DNA of 64,000 bases from assembly GCF_016765585.1 (NCBI RefSeq), contig NZ_JAESWC010000002.1, positions 930,001 through 994,000 on the forward strand, given 5' to 3'. This document shows positions 41,306 through 51,187 of the stretch, in pieces. A program made the translations under genes and the position numbers. Within the stretch, counting starts at the first letter, position 1. Every line of letters starts with the position of its first letter. This stretch comes from Clostridium rhizosphaerae. Lineage in GTDB: Bacteria; Bacillota; Clostridia; Clostridiales; Clostridiaceae. The notes under the pieces are model-generated. The model made no database searches, was not told the origin of the DNA, and was given only the letters and a program-made list of their open reading frames with translations.

Positions 41306-42895
41306 TTGATTACAGTAACTAATGTTAGTTTAAGATACGGTGATAGAAAACTTTTTGATGATGTAAATATAAAATTCACTCCTGGAAACTGTTATGGAGT
41401 TATAGGAGCAAACGGTGCCGGCAAAAGTACTTTTTTGAAAATTTTATCTGGTGAAATAGAAGCAAACACTGGAGAAGTAAGCATTGCCCCTGGTGTTAGA
41501 ATGTCTGTTTTAAAGCAGGACCATTATCAATATGATGAATATGAAGTTTTAGAAACAGTTATAATGGGAAATGCCAGACTTTATGAGATAATGAAGGAAA
41601 AAGATGAGCTTTATGCTAAAGCTGATTTTACTGATGAAGATGGAATTAAAGCATCAGAGCTTGAGGGAGAATTTGCTGAACTTAACGGTTGGGAAGCAGA
41701 ATCAGAGGCTTCAACTCTTCTTCAGGGGCTTGGAATAGGAATAGATATTCATACTAAAAGAATGTCTGAGCTTTCCGGTTCTGAAAAGGTTAAGGTACTC
41801 TTAGCTCAAGCAATATTTGGAAACCCTGGCGTTCTTATACTAGATGAGCCTACTAACCACCTTGACATAAAGTCTATTAATTGGCTTGAAGAGTTTTTAA
41901 TAAACTTTCAAGGTACAATTATCGTTGTATCCCATGACAGACACTTTTTAAATAATGTATGTACTCATATGGCTGACGTTGACTTTGGAAAGATTAAGCT
42001 TTATGTCGGTAACTATGACTTCTGGTATGAGTCAAGCCAATTAGCAACTCAAATGGCTAAAGACCAGAATAAGAAAAAAGAAGAAAAAATTAAACAGCTC
42101 CAAGAGTTTGTTGCTAGATTTAGCGCTAATGCTTCTAAATCAAAGCAGGCTACGTCCCGTAAGAAGCTTTTAGATAAAATTTCTTTAGATGATATTCAAC
42201 CTTCAAGCAGAAGATATCCATTTGTCGGCTTTAAACCTGAAAGAGAAGTTGGAAATGATATATTAACTGTAGATAGAATTTCTAAAACTATCGATGGGGT
42301 TAAAGTTTTAGATAATGTAAGCTTTACTATTTCTAAAGATGATAAAATAGCTTTTGTTGGAGAAAACGAAATAGCTACTACTACTTTATTTAAGATTTTA
42401 ACTGGAGAGCTTGAGCCAGACAGCGGTGAGTTTAAATGGGGAATAACAATAACTAAGGCATACTTCCCTAAGGATAACTCTGAGTTCTTCAATGATGTAG
42501 ATTTAAGCTTAGTTGATTGGATGAGACAGTTCTCTGATGAAAAAGCTGAAAGCTATTTAAGAGGCTTCTTGGGCAGAATGCTTTTCTCTGGAGAAGAAGC
42601 GTTAAAGCAGGCAAAGGTACTTTCCGGAGGCGAAAGAGTAAGATGTATGCTTTCTAGAATGATGTTATCAAGTGCTAATGTTTTAATACTAGACCAACCT
42701 ACAAACCACTTAGATCTTGAATCAATTACTGCAGTAAATAACGGACTTATAGACTACAAGAGCGTTGTGTTATTTGCTTCACACGACCATCAGTTTATTC
42801 AAACTATAGCTAATAGAATTATAGAAATAACTGAAACTGGTGTTATTGACAAAAGAGTAACTTATGATGAGTATCTTCAAAGTAAAGGTAACTAA
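41306..42895 (+). CDS. ABC-F family ATPase (YkpA/YbiT group) with degenerate second site
   Basis: A 529-residue soluble protein with two ATPase domains and a ~50-residue charged linker; ABC-F proteins act on ribosomes rather than in transport. Domain 1 has GANGAGKST, LSGSEKVK and LILDEPTNHLD. In domain 2 the Walker A reads GENEIATTT with no lysine, and Walker B reads LILDQPTNHLD with Gln for the catalytic Glu; the signature LSGGERVR and switch ASHDHQF remain. The missing lysine may be common to this subgroup. The start is TTG at 41306 with AAAGGATGG upstream. Confidence 0.9.
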   Translation: MITVTNVSLRYGDRKLFDDVNIKFTPGNCYGVIGANGAGKSTFLKILSGEIEANTGEVSIAPGVRMSVLKQDHYQYDEYEVLETVIMGNARLYEIMKEKDELYAKADFTDEDGIKASELEGEFAELNGWEAESEASTLLQGLGIGIDIHTKRMSELSGSEKVKVLLAQAIFGNPGVLILDEPTNHLDIKSINWLEEFLINFQGTIIVVSHDRHFLNNVCTHMADVDFGKIKLYVGNYDFWYESSQLATQMAKDQNKKKEEKIKQLQEFVARFSANASKSKQATSRKKLLDKISLDDIQPSSRRYPFVGFKPEREVGNDILTVDRISKTIDGVKVLDNVSFTISKDDKIAFVGENEIATTTLFKILTGELEPDSGEFKWGITITKAYFPKDNSEFFNDVDLSLVDWMRQFSDEKAESYLRGFLGRMLFSGEEALKQAKVLSGGERVRCMLSRMMLSSANVLILDQPTNHLDLESITAVNNGLIDYKSVVLFASHDHQFIQTIANRIIEITETGVIDKRVTYDEYLQSKGN

Positions 42896-42908
42896 TTTAT
42901 AGATAAAT

Positions 42909-42945
42909 AATAAAGGCAGATTTTGAATTCAAAATCTGCCTTTAC
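42909..42945. terminator. Bidirectional terminator
   Basis: Arms AAAGGCAGATTTTGAA and TTCAAAATCTGCCTTT are perfectly paired with almost no loop; shared by the ABC-F gene and the convergent permease. Confidence 0.9.
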
Positions 42946-42957
42946 TATTTATCTTTT

Positions 42958-44301
42958 TTATTTGTATACTTTTTTAATTAACATATATACTGGAAGACCT
43001 ATTAAAGTAACTGCTAATCCGTATATTGCATAAGTTGTATCAGTTATAAGAGTACTTATCAATATATAGATACCGCCAACAATTCCAATTATAGGAACAA
43101 TCGGATATAATGGAACCTTGTATGGCCTTTCAAGATGTTTGTGCTTTGATCTTAATATAAATATTCCCGCAACAGTCATTACAAAGAATATCCACATAAC
43201 AAATACAGCAAGATTTGTAAGTGTATCAAAAGAACCGCTCAGAACATATAAAGCCGCTAAAACAACCTCAAACACAAAAACATTTATCGGTGTTCCAAAC
43301 TTTTCATTTACCATTCCAAAGAATTTAGCAAATGGAAACAGATTATCAGAAGCCATAGCAAATGGAACTCTAACACCTGTCATTAAATAACCGTTTAAAG
43401 CACCAAAAATAGATATCATTATACCTGCTGCGACAAGGCCGGCACCAGATTTTCCAAACAATATAACCGCAGCATCAGAAGCAGGTTTTGATGAGTTAAT
43501 AACCTCTGAAACAGGCATAATCTTTACGATTGCAATATTAATAAGTATATAAACTCCTATTGTAACTGCTAGTCCAACTATTATAGATCTTGGAAGATCC
43601 TTCTTAGGATTTTTAAGTTCTCCGGCCATATTTCCTACTCCAACCCAGCCATCATAAGCCCATAGAGTACCAAGTATTGCGGCTCCAAAGCCAGCTATGC
43701 CCGTTGAAACTGCTGGCTGAGCAGCTGAGAAGCTGTTTACCTGACCTTTTATAAGTCCAAAAACTATTATGACAAATATAGGTATCAGTTTCCCTATAGT
43801 TGCAAATAACTGTACTTTACTGCCAAGCTTTGTTGAAATAATATTAACCCCAGTTATGAAAAACAGCATAAAAATAGCAAGCATCTTTTGCTGAACTTCA
43901 GTCATTGGAATAAAATAAGTAGCCTGTGTAACAAATACAATTGACAGCGCTGCTGCAACCCCTGGAACATATACTAAAGCTTGAACCCAACCAAATAAAA
44001 AGGCCCATCTTTCACTATAAAGTTCCTTTAAGTATGCAAATACTCCTCCTGTCTTGGGAATAGCCGCTGCAATCTCTGCTACAGTAAGAGCTGAGGCCAT
44101 TGTTATAACGCCGCCGATTACCCAGGCTAAAATTCCAAGCATAGGAGTGCCGGCATTTTTAAAAACTGAAGAGGCTTTAAAAAATATTCCCGAACCGATA
44201 ACTACTCCAATAACTACAGTAATAGCTTCTGAGAGTCCTATTTCTTTCTTAAGGGTCTTTTTTGAATCTTCTACATGATCATCAAGCTTACGAGCTTCCA
44301 T
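42958..44301 (-). CDS. APC-family amino-acid permease/exchanger (SteT-like)
   Basis: A 447-residue, twelve-segment APC transporter. It begins LKKEIGLSEAITVVIGVVIG with the helix-1 unwound region GSGIF, continues MASALTVAEIAAAIPKTGG, and ends with PLYPIVPIIGI. This follows B. subtilis SteT, a serine/threonine exchanger, and eukaryotic LAT proteins. The exact amino acids are not predictable. Its promoter is TTGACT-N17-TAAAAT at 44368-44396 on the minus strand. Confidence 0.88.
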   Translation of the reverse strand: MEARKLDDHVEDSKKTLKKEIGLSEAITVVIGVVIGSGIFFKASSVFKNAGTPMLGILAWVIGGVITMASALTVAEIAAAIPKTGGVFAYLKELYSERWAFLFGWVQALVYVPGVAAALSIVFVTQATYFIPMTEVQQKMLAIFMLFFITGVNIISTKLGSKVQLFATIGKLIPIFVIIVFGLIKGQVNSFSAAQPAVSTGIAGFGAAILGTLWAYDGWVGVGNMAGELKNPKKDLPRSIIVGLAVTIGVYILINIAIVKIMPVSEVINSSKPASDAAVILFGKSGAGLVAAGIMISIFGALNGYLMTGVRVPFAMASDNLFPFAKFFGMVNEKFGTPINVFVFEVVLAALYVLSGSFDTLTNLAVFVMWIFFVMTVAGIFILRSKHKHLERPYKVPLYPIVPIIGIVGGIYILISTLITDTTYAIYGLAVTLIGLPVYMLIKKVYK

Positions 44302-44367
44302 AAATTAAATTCCTTTCTTGTGTTATTTGTTGTAAATACTTTTTATGATATTTTTAATTATATTCAT

Positions 44368-44396
44368 ATTTTATTAAAAAAATCTCAACGAGTCAA
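44368..44396 (-). promoter_or_regulatory. Promoter of the SteT-like permease gene
   Basis: Minus strand: -35 TTGACT (44391-44396), 17 bases, -10 TAAAAT (44368-44373). Confidence 0.65.
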
Positions 44397-44509
44397 TGAA
44401 AATAACTTTCAATTCGATTTTTTATTTTATTATATGACATAATAATTTATTATCACTTTTATCTACTTATGCATAGTATAATTAAGAGCATAATTATTAG
44501 GAGGATATA

Positions 44510-44587
44510 ATGTACTTTTATCCTTAGGCTGAAGAAAAGTTAAGAGCACCTCGATATTCAATTTCAATTAACACTCATATTTTATAA
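44510..44587 (+). pseudogene. Decayed 5' end of an L,D-transpeptidase gene
   Basis: Behind an intact TATAAT and GGAGG, the reading frame gives MYFYP, a TAG, then AEEKLRAPRYSISINT and a TAA. The second piece matches the start of the intact L,D-transpeptidase at 57295, whose frame reads DYEELYRAPRYSITVNT. The catalytic part is gone. It is therefore the stub of a lost paralogue, with its promoter and ribosome site still recognisable. Confidence 0.75.
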
Positions 44588-44596
44588 AATCTAAAA

Positions 44597-44641
44597 TATA
44601 AAAAGACTCTACTTCTAGCTTGGTACTAGATGCAGAGTCTT
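44597..44641. terminator. Hairpin terminator between gene relics
   Basis: AAAGACTCT and AGAGTCTTT arms enclose a partly paired interior with T-runs both sides. No intact gene ends here on either strand, so it is probably left from lost genes. Confidence 0.6.
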
Positions 44642-44654
44642 TCAAAACTAATAT

Positions 44655-44703
44655 TTACTTTAGCTTTTCTGTAAGAACCATTGGAGGTATTCCATAGTTT
44701 CTA
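44655..44703 (-). pseudogene. Possible 3' remnant of a lost gene
   Basis: On the minus strand a frame reads RNYGIPPMVLTEKLK and stops at 44655-44657, right before the terminator at 44597-44641. It has the look of a protein C-terminus but no start or body. I do not recognise the family. Confidence 0.25.
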
Positions 44704-44769
44704 TAATATTATATTTCTATTTCAGACTAAATTCTTACTTTAACACAAAGTTTATAAGACTATTTAGTA

Positions 44770-45327
44770 TTAAATCTTTATGATATCCATATTAATTAAG
44801 GCATGAAATAAAGATGAAACGTGTAGTGCTTGTAAAAAATCATTATTTTTAAGATTTTCGAGCACTTCATTCAATGGTTTTAATATTACTCTTATTTGTT
44901 CTGTTTCATCAAGACTAGCATCTTTAGTTAATTCAACATTCAATGCGAGAAAACAATAAGTTAAATTATTATGATTTGCTGGATTGGCAGAAATAGTACA
45001 TGTATGAATAAACTCTTCTCCTGTATAGCCTGTCTCCTCTGCCAATTCTCTCTTTATTGCTTCAACAGGAGACTTATCTGTTGGCTCCATCCCACCCGAT
45101 GGTAATTCTAAAAGTGTCTTTTGACACCCATGACGATATTGTTCCACTAAAACAACTTCCTTTTGTGTAGTTATTGCTACAACATTTACCCATGTTGGAT
45201 ATTCATATACATAATACGGAGCAATAATCCTGCCATTTGGCATTCTACATGTATCTACCCTCAAAGAAATCCATCTGTCCCTGACAATATGTTCAGATTT
45301 CAATAATTGCCAATCAAAGTTTTGCAT
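44770..45327 (-). CDS. Nudix hydrolase, ADP-ribose pyrophosphatase-like
   Basis: A 185-residue Nudix protein. The catalytic REUXEE part is intact as KRELAEETGYTG; upstream ELPSGGMEPTDKSPVEA has Lys where the first Glu of the box usually stands. VEQYRHGCQKTLLELPSGG is typical of ADP-ribose/GDP-mannose pyrophosphatases of the NudF type, but the substrate is not certain. ATG 45327 follows AAGGGGTG; GTG 45336 is the alternative. It stands alone, on the opposite side of the gene relics. Confidence 0.85.
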   Translation of the reverse strand: MQNFDWQLLKSEHIVRDRWISLRVDTCRMPNGRIIAPYYVYEYPTWVNVVAITTQKEVVLVEQYRHGCQKTLLELPSGGMEPTDKSPVEAIKRELAEETGYTGEEFIHTCTISANPANHNNLTYCFLALNVELTKDASLDETEQIRVILKPLNEVLENLKNNDFLQALHVSSLFHALINMDIIKI

Positions 45328-45435
45328 ATATCTCACCCCTTACTTGTGCTTACCACGCTTAACCTGTTGCAGTTCACTGCTTACATTACAATTTGTAAAC
45401 CGAGCTACCCATATCAACCATTTATGCTGTAAAAT

Positions 45436-45494
45436 CAAACCTGCCTCAGGGACAAAGCAGAAACTAAAGCTTTTTTCCTGAGGCTGGTTTATAT
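45436..45494 (-). terminator. Terminator of the alpha-mannosidase operon
   Basis: AACCAGCCTCAGG and CCTGAGGCAGGTT arms pair (one mismatch) ~55 bases past the mannosidase stop. Confidence 0.7.
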
Positions 45495-45546
45495 AGGATT
45501 AGATTATTTAGAAAATTATCTAATCTTTTTCATCAAATGTACTCTA

Positions 45547-48500
45547 TTAGTTTGACCACTTAGCTATAAGAGCCTTTGCATCAAGGTTTAATACTTCTTT
45601 TGCCTTATCTGATACTCGGCTGTCCATTGGAGCATTGTTAAGGTGCTTAACAAAGTCCTCTAAGTGTTGTACAGCCTGAGAAGCTTTGCTGCTGTCACTA
45701 AAGAATTTTGCCTGACGAAGACTGTTCGATAACTGAGGTACTAGTGGTCCAACTACCTCTTTGTCAGCAATATATCCGTTAAGTAGCTTTTCTACGGAAA
45801 TTATGCTTGTATCCACAGTTACTGCAATCCTATTGCTTTCTACCGTTATTCCATCAAGTGTTACTTTTGCATAAATTTCTGCAATACCAACATTTCCTGC
45901 TGTGATAACTCCTGTATTACTATTTACTGCGGCAACAGCTGAATTTGTTGTGAGGAATTCCACCTTTGCTTCCTTTAAGTCAACAGCATCTCCATTATCA
46001 AGCTTTGCTGTAACGGTCGCACTGGAAGTATTATTTCTCTCAAGCTGCACATTATTAACTGTTAGAGCTGCACTGCCAAGCATAACCTTGAAGTTAACCT
46101 TATAAGTTGCTCTTGTTAATCCATCTTCTGCAACTACATTTATAGTGGAGCTTCCTGGGAACCTTCCTGCCTGAGTTACAAATGCGAAAGCATTTGGATC
46201 CTCTGTTGTTACAGTAACCTTTGCTGCAACCTTTGTTGCAGCTGGAAGAGGTACATTGTACTCAAAGGTATTTTTGTCGAAGCTTGCAATCAGAGTATCC
46301 CCTGCTTTAATTGAGCTTAAGCTTGCATTATGAGATAAAGTATCAGGGTCTGCCAGGCTAACAAGTGATATTGCAAATATCTTAGCACCACTCTTATTTG
46401 GTAGCGTTATGCTTAAAATCTTTTTTGAGCTATCTACAGTTACAGGCTGACTAAACAGGTTCGTCGCAGGCCCAACTATACCAGAATTATTCGATATTCT
46501 ATGGTCAATGGAGTAAGCTACCTTCTCATTGGTACCAGGTCCCTGACACCAGTCTGTAAAGGTAAGATTTTTGCTGTCGCTTGTTCCATCTGCATAGTTA
46601 ACCTTTATAGTTCCAGTATGAGTACCATTAGCACCAGCTTCAAGCAGGTAAATTGTTTGAGCTGAAGCTTCCTGAGGAAGAGTAATTGTTTGACCTAAGC
46701 TAGAAACTATATTTTTATCAGTTCCGGTCATGGAACCAAGCTTGAATCTAATATTACCATATTCTATTATTGATGGTATTGCATTACCATCATAGGCCCA
46801 GCCCACTCCGTCAAACATACCTTCTTTTGGTTTGTCAGGTGTGCTTGCACCATCAAGATCGAAGTAAGCAGAAAGATCCACTGAAGAAGATTTGCTCTGC
46901 AGCATCTTATAGGAAATCTCTTCTGAAGCTTTTCCTTCTCCAAGTATGTTGCGAGGAACAACACTGAAGTAATAAGCTTTTCCTATGATTAGATTATCAA
47001 TAGTAACAGTGTTTTTCTTAATCGCTGTAATTGTACTTCCATATACACCTGGTTCTGTGCCATATTTCACGTCCACGCTTTCAGTGTCTTTAGCAAAATT
47101 CAGGTTTAATGTAACAGAAGTATTATTTTGAACTATGCTCTCTATCTGTGGTGCCTCCGGCACAGCCTTCGGGAAGTCTGCATCATCTCCATAAACTTGG
47201 AATTCATAAATTCTGGCAGCCACGTCATTGGAATTTGTAGGTTTTGTAACCTCAAGCTTTACATATCTTCCTTTCACAGGAGCTGAAAGTATATCTTCAG
47301 TAATACTGTCCTTGTTTCCAGTACGTGTTACCACCTCTGTCCAGCTATTATTATCACTGCTGACTAATATCTTATAATCCCTTGTATTCCACTCCGCTGA
47401 CTCTCCACCAGCGCCTGCGTGATAAAGCTTGAAGCCATCTATTGTTCTCTCGGTCTCTAGGTCTATAACGTTCCAGTGAACATCAGCGCGACCATTGTTA
47501 TAGCACCATTTTGTAGCCGTATTACCATCATTAATTAGGTTAGCTGCCTCGTTTGAATTCATCTCTCCATCAGCTTTAGTCGGCTTAAGTAATGCTATAT
47601 TTGCTCCAGCAAAGGCTGAAACCTTCTCTGATAAAGCACCTATATTGCCTGAATTATCTTGAGCACACACAGCGTAATAATACTTGCTTATACCTGTAAA
47701 ATCTGTATCTGTATAATTAGTGTCAGTAGTACTTACAAGAAGCTTGGCATCAGAGAAATCTTCCTTGGTGGCTCTGTAAATAAAGTAGTTCGAAACTCCA
47801 GTATTATCGCTGGCTGCCTCCCAGGACAAATTAATTGCAGTGTTGTAATACTGCTTTGCTCCAGATGCAGTAAGGTTATTTACCTTGGATGGAGCCTGTT
47901 GATCAGTAGATATTAAAACATTACCATCAACCAGAGTTATAGCAGCAAGCTTTATAGCCTTTACATCCGGTAAGGTTATGCTCTTTACTGTCTTCTCAGC
48001 ATCAAGCGCCATCTTATAAACATACATATTATTATCTATATCAAAGGTGTTTCCATCCGGCATATGTGTATGTGTAAGGTGAAGGCCTATAGTATCCTTA
48101 ATATAGGTATTTTGAGCGTAGCCTACAATATCCTTCCAGCCTGCGAAGCTGAAGGTTCTCATAGCTGAGGTTCCATCTGTATAATTAACCTTGAACTCTC
48201 CGATTCCAATACCTGAAGTAGAGCTGCCAAGCATAAATAGATATTGATGCTTTCCTGCATTAGCTACCTCTATTGTCTGACCCGCTGCCTGAACTATATT
48301 GTTCTTTCCATCCGCCTTAGGTCCTAAATTAAATGTTACATCCTCATTTACAACCTTATCTGGCATTAAGTCTGCTGAGTAAGTTTCTCCGTTTCCGTTA
48401 TAATTTCCATCTTTTCTATTTGCATCATAAGACATGCCGTCAATATTGTAATAAGATGCAAGGTCTACAGGTTTCGATTGCGGCTTTGCTTCCTTAAACA

Positions 48501-51096
48501 TTGCGGAATTGTCAAGATTAACAAGGAATGTCTTAATTTCATACTTGTTTAAGCTGGTTGTAAAGCTGTTTCCGCTTATCTCTGGAGAAGCTGTGCCAGT
48601 AATTACGTCCTCGATAAGGTTAACTTCCTTAGCCTCAGTAATTGACGCTGGGAGAGTTACCTTAACGCTTGAATTGTCTTTCCCTTCAGTTTCAACTAAT
48701 CTTACTATATAGCTTCTTGATCTGTCTTCGCCATTCTTTTGGTCTATTCCTCTTACTTCTGCCTTCTTCAGGGTTGGCATTACAACGTTATTATCTGCAG
48801 AGCTTACCTTTGCAAAGGAAGCTGAAGAAGGAAGGTCACCTTCATGATTTGAAGCAGCGAAAGCTGTTATTGGATAATTATACTGGTAGCCCTTTAAAGC
48901 AACCTCAGCTTCTTTCCAATCTCCGCTGTGAGGGTAGAAGGAGTATTTAATATCTCTGTTTCCTATGTCTGATGCTCCACCTCTGTTATCCGTAGGAGAT
49001 CTCAGCAATGACAGACGGAGAACTCCTTCAGGACAGTCCCAACCGCTCTTGCTGTCGCTTAGTACTGATACCCCATAGCCATCCTTTGACATATCCGCAA
49101 ACTTATAGCCTACTACCTCAAATTGGCTCTGTGTATCTACTGCAGGCCTGCTTATTGTAGCATAAGCTATATCGTAGGTAACATTTTCAGGATGTACGCT
49201 CATTGGGAAGGCCGCCTTAAGCATCTTCTGCTTTTCCTGCCAATTTATTTTAAGCTGTACATCTATTCTGTCGGTATTGTTATAGATAGTTATATACTGA
49301 TCAATTGTAGAAAGTCCTGATGGAGAAACCTTTGATACCTTAAAGGTTGCCTTTGTAGGGCCATTCTCAACTAGCGCTACAGGTTTTTTTACAGTATTAG
49401 CCACCTTAGGTGTTGCTGTCATATCATCATAATCTACATTCCAGGCTTCCCACTCTCTTGGAGTGTCTTCCAGAAATTGAAGTTCGTTAAACTGCTTTCC
49501 GGCTTCAACAACTTCTCTGTTATTCTTCTTGTCATATATGCTTGATATATTTCCTGTTTCTTTGTCTATAGTTACCTTAAAGAATTGGTTTTCAAAACTT
49601 CCGCTGCTTTCGTCTACCTTAATAGTAGTAGCTAGCCCAGCAGCATCTTTTTCTACTGCTCTGTAAACTGAATAGCCCATAGCAGGAACAGCTACTTCAA
49701 AGGCCACTACAGCCCTGCTTCCACTTCTGCTTAAAATTTGGCTTGGGACTTCCTTGCCGCTGGCATCCAGTATTGCAACCGGCTTCCCTGCAGAAGTTAA
49801 TGCAACATCTGCCTGTACAACTTCTGTTCTTTCCCATGCTAATGAGTTGTAAAGTACTATTGGCTGTCCTTCGCCCTGTGTTTTTATTCTGCTTGCTATA
49901 CCGTTTAAGGCAGTGTTCTTTGCACTGTTTAGCTTATTCAAAGCAATTTCAGCATCATTGAAAGCATCATTATATACAGGAGCTATTGCTGAACCTGGAA
50001 GCACATCGTGGAATTGATTTAAAAGCGTTCTCTGCCATGCTTCATTAATCTTTTGCTGAGGATAGCTTACTGCTCCTAATAATTCGCCTACAGAGCTATA
50101 TATTTCAGCCTGCTCAGCAGCTTCTTCAGAGTATCGATTATACTTTTTTATAGGATCTGAGGTTGTGCTGACACCCCTGTGATTCTCAAAATATAATTCG
50201 TTATCAACATTTGGTACCTTGATATTCTTATCCTTTACCTGCTGTTCTAAATCCTTAAAAACATTGATGGTAGTGTTCATTTTTACATTTGGATTAGCAG
50301 GGTTGCTATCGAACTGATTAATCCTGCTTATCTCCGTCTGATTAGGCCCGCCGCCGTGGTCACCACTACCATAGAGAACAAGACTTGAAGTAAGTCCCTG
50401 GCTTATTGGATAAGCTAAGGTGTTTAAAACTCTGTCCTGAGTTACATCACCAAATACGTAATCATTGGTTGGCTTGTAACTTGTAACAGTGCTGCCGTCA
50501 GGTGCTGTCCAATTAAAATACTCGTAGGGCCATCTGTTCGTGTCGTTCCAGTTAAGCTTAGTAGTTACAAAGTAGTCCATGCCGCTCTTTTTAAAGAACT
50601 GAGGCATGTTGTAGCCAAAACCAAATACGTCTGGCACATAAGCTACCTTAGGCATAGTACCATAAGTGTCTCTAAAGTAGTTCTGTGCAAGCAAAGACTG
50701 CCTTACCATGGATTCACCATCGGTATTGTTCAAATCCGGCTCAACAACTTGTCCACCTACTATCTCCCACTGTCCGTTCTTTACTTTTTCTGCAATCTTT
50801 GCAGCCATATCAGGGTAATATTCCTGTGCCCATTGATAAAGCTGAGATGAAGAAGCTGTAAAACGATAATTGGGATTCGCATCCATTAAGCTAAGCGCTC
50901 TGTTGAAGGTATCAGGAATTATATCCTTTATAGTCTCTGAATATCTCCAGTTCCAAGCAGCATCAATATGGGCATTTCCTATCATATTGACGGTAGATGT
51001 CTTATCATAGGCTTGAACGGTTCCCGCAGGCAGTACAGTCAATATCATAGATGCCGTCATACCCGCGCCTATAAATTTTTTTAATGCTTTTCTCAT
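45547..51096 (-). CDS. Secreted multidomain GH38 alpha-mannosidase
   Basis: A 1849-residue secreted glycosidase. A signal peptide occupies ~1-29. The GH38 catalytic region (~33-330) has zinc ligands His43 and Asp45 in NAHIDAAWNW and the nucleophile Asp156 in YVPDVFGFG, plus QFHDVLPGS; the GH38 beta domains run to ~870. Then follow a carbohydrate-binding-like domain (~880-1070), Fn3 (~1080-1160), an F5/8-type domain (~1165-1300), Fn3, a second copy of the ~180-residue binding domain, a cadherin-like beta sandwich (~1590-1680), a Big2-like domain and a helical end. No LPXTG anchor is present. It would release mannose from extracellular glycans for the PTS upstream. Confidence 0.92.
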   Translation of the reverse strand: MRKALKKFIGAGMTASMILTVLPAGTVQAYDKTSTVNMIGNAHIDAAWNWRYSETIKDIIPDTFNRALSLMDANPNYRFTASSSQLYQWAQEYYPDMAAKIAEKVKNGQWEIVGGQVVEPDLNNTDGESMVRQSLLAQNYFRDTYGTMPKVAYVPDVFGFGYNMPQFFKKSGMDYFVTTKLNWNDTNRWPYEYFNWTAPDGSTVTSYKPTNDYVFGDVTQDRVLNTLAYPISQGLTSSLVLYGSGDHGGGPNQTEISRINQFDSNPANPNVKMNTTINVFKDLEQQVKDKNIKVPNVDNELYFENHRGVSTTSDPIKKYNRYSEEAAEQAEIYSSVGELLGAVSYPQQKINEAWQRTLLNQFHDVLPGSAIAPVYNDAFNDAEIALNKLNSAKNTALNGIASRIKTQGEGQPIVLYNSLAWERTEVVQADVALTSAGKPVAILDASGKEVPSQILSRSGSRAVVAFEVAVPAMGYSVYRAVEKDAAGLATTIKVDESSGSFENQFFKVTIDKETGNISSIYDKKNNREVVEAGKQFNELQFLEDTPREWEAWNVDYDDMTATPKVANTVKKPVALVENGPTKATFKVSKVSPSGLSTIDQYITIYNNTDRIDVQLKINWQEKQKMLKAAFPMSVHPENVTYDIAYATISRPAVDTQSQFEVVGYKFADMSKDGYGVSVLSDSKSGWDCPEGVLRLSLLRSPTDNRGGASDIGNRDIKYSFYPHSGDWKEAEVALKGYQYNYPITAFAASNHEGDLPSSASFAKVSSADNNVVMPTLKKAEVRGIDQKNGEDRSRSYIVRLVETEGKDNSSVKVTLPASITEAKEVNLIEDVITGTASPEISGNSFTTSLNKYEIKTFLVNLDNSAMFKEAKPQSKPVDLASYYNIDGMSYDANRKDGNYNGNGETYSADLMPDKVVNEDVTFNLGPKADGKNNIVQAAGQTIEVANAGKHQYLFMLGSSTSGIGIGEFKVNYTDGTSAMRTFSFAGWKDIVGYAQNTYIKDTIGLHLTHTHMPDGNTFDIDNNMYVYKMALDAEKTVKSITLPDVKAIKLAAITLVDGNVLISTDQQAPSKVNNLTASGAKQYYNTAINLSWEAASDNTGVSNYFIYRATKEDFSDAKLLVSTTDTNYTDTDFTGISKYYYAVCAQDNSGNIGALSEKVSAFAGANIALLKPTKADGEMNSNEAANLINDGNTATKWCYNNGRADVHWNVIDLETERTIDGFKLYHAGAGGESAEWNTRDYKILVSSDNNSWTEVVTRTGNKDSITEDILSAPVKGRYVKLEVTKPTNSNDVAARIYEFQVYGDDADFPKAVPEAPQIESIVQNNTSVTLNLNFAKDTESVDVKYGTEPGVYGSTITAIKKNTVTIDNLIIGKAYYFSVVPRNILGEGKASEEISYKMLQSKSSSVDLSAYFDLDGASTPDKPKEGMFDGVGWAYDGNAIPSIIEYGNIRFKLGSMTGTDKNIVSSLGQTITLPQEASAQTIYLLEAGANGTHTGTIKVNYADGTSDSKNLTFTDWCQGPGTNEKVAYSIDHRISNNSGIVGPATNLFSQPVTVDSSKKILSITLPNKSGAKIFAISLVSLADPDTLSHNASLSSIKAGDTLIASFDKNTFEYNVPLPAATKVAAKVTVTTEDPNAFAFVTQAGRFPGSSTINVVAEDGLTRATYKVNFKVMLGSAALTVNNVQLERNNTSSATVTAKLDNGDAVDLKEAKVEFLTTNSAVAAVNSNTGVITAGNVGIAEIYAKVTLDGITVESNRIAVTVDTSIISVEKLLNGYIADKEVVGPLVPQLSNSLRQAKFFSDSSKASQAVQHLEDFVKHLNNAPMDSRVSDKAKEVLNLDAKALIAKWSN

Positions 51097-51187
51097 ATTC
51101 TCCCCCCATTTATTTGTTTACCATAGTTGAAATAATAAATTATTCAGCAGCACCCTATTCTGCTTTTTTTATCCAGCTGTCAGTTGA

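Noticed and set aside
45800-51000. Many plus-strand open frames of 64-107 codons opposite the mannosidase and the pseudo-peptidase
   Set aside because: They are antisense frames of long genes with no ribosome sites or recognisable domains.
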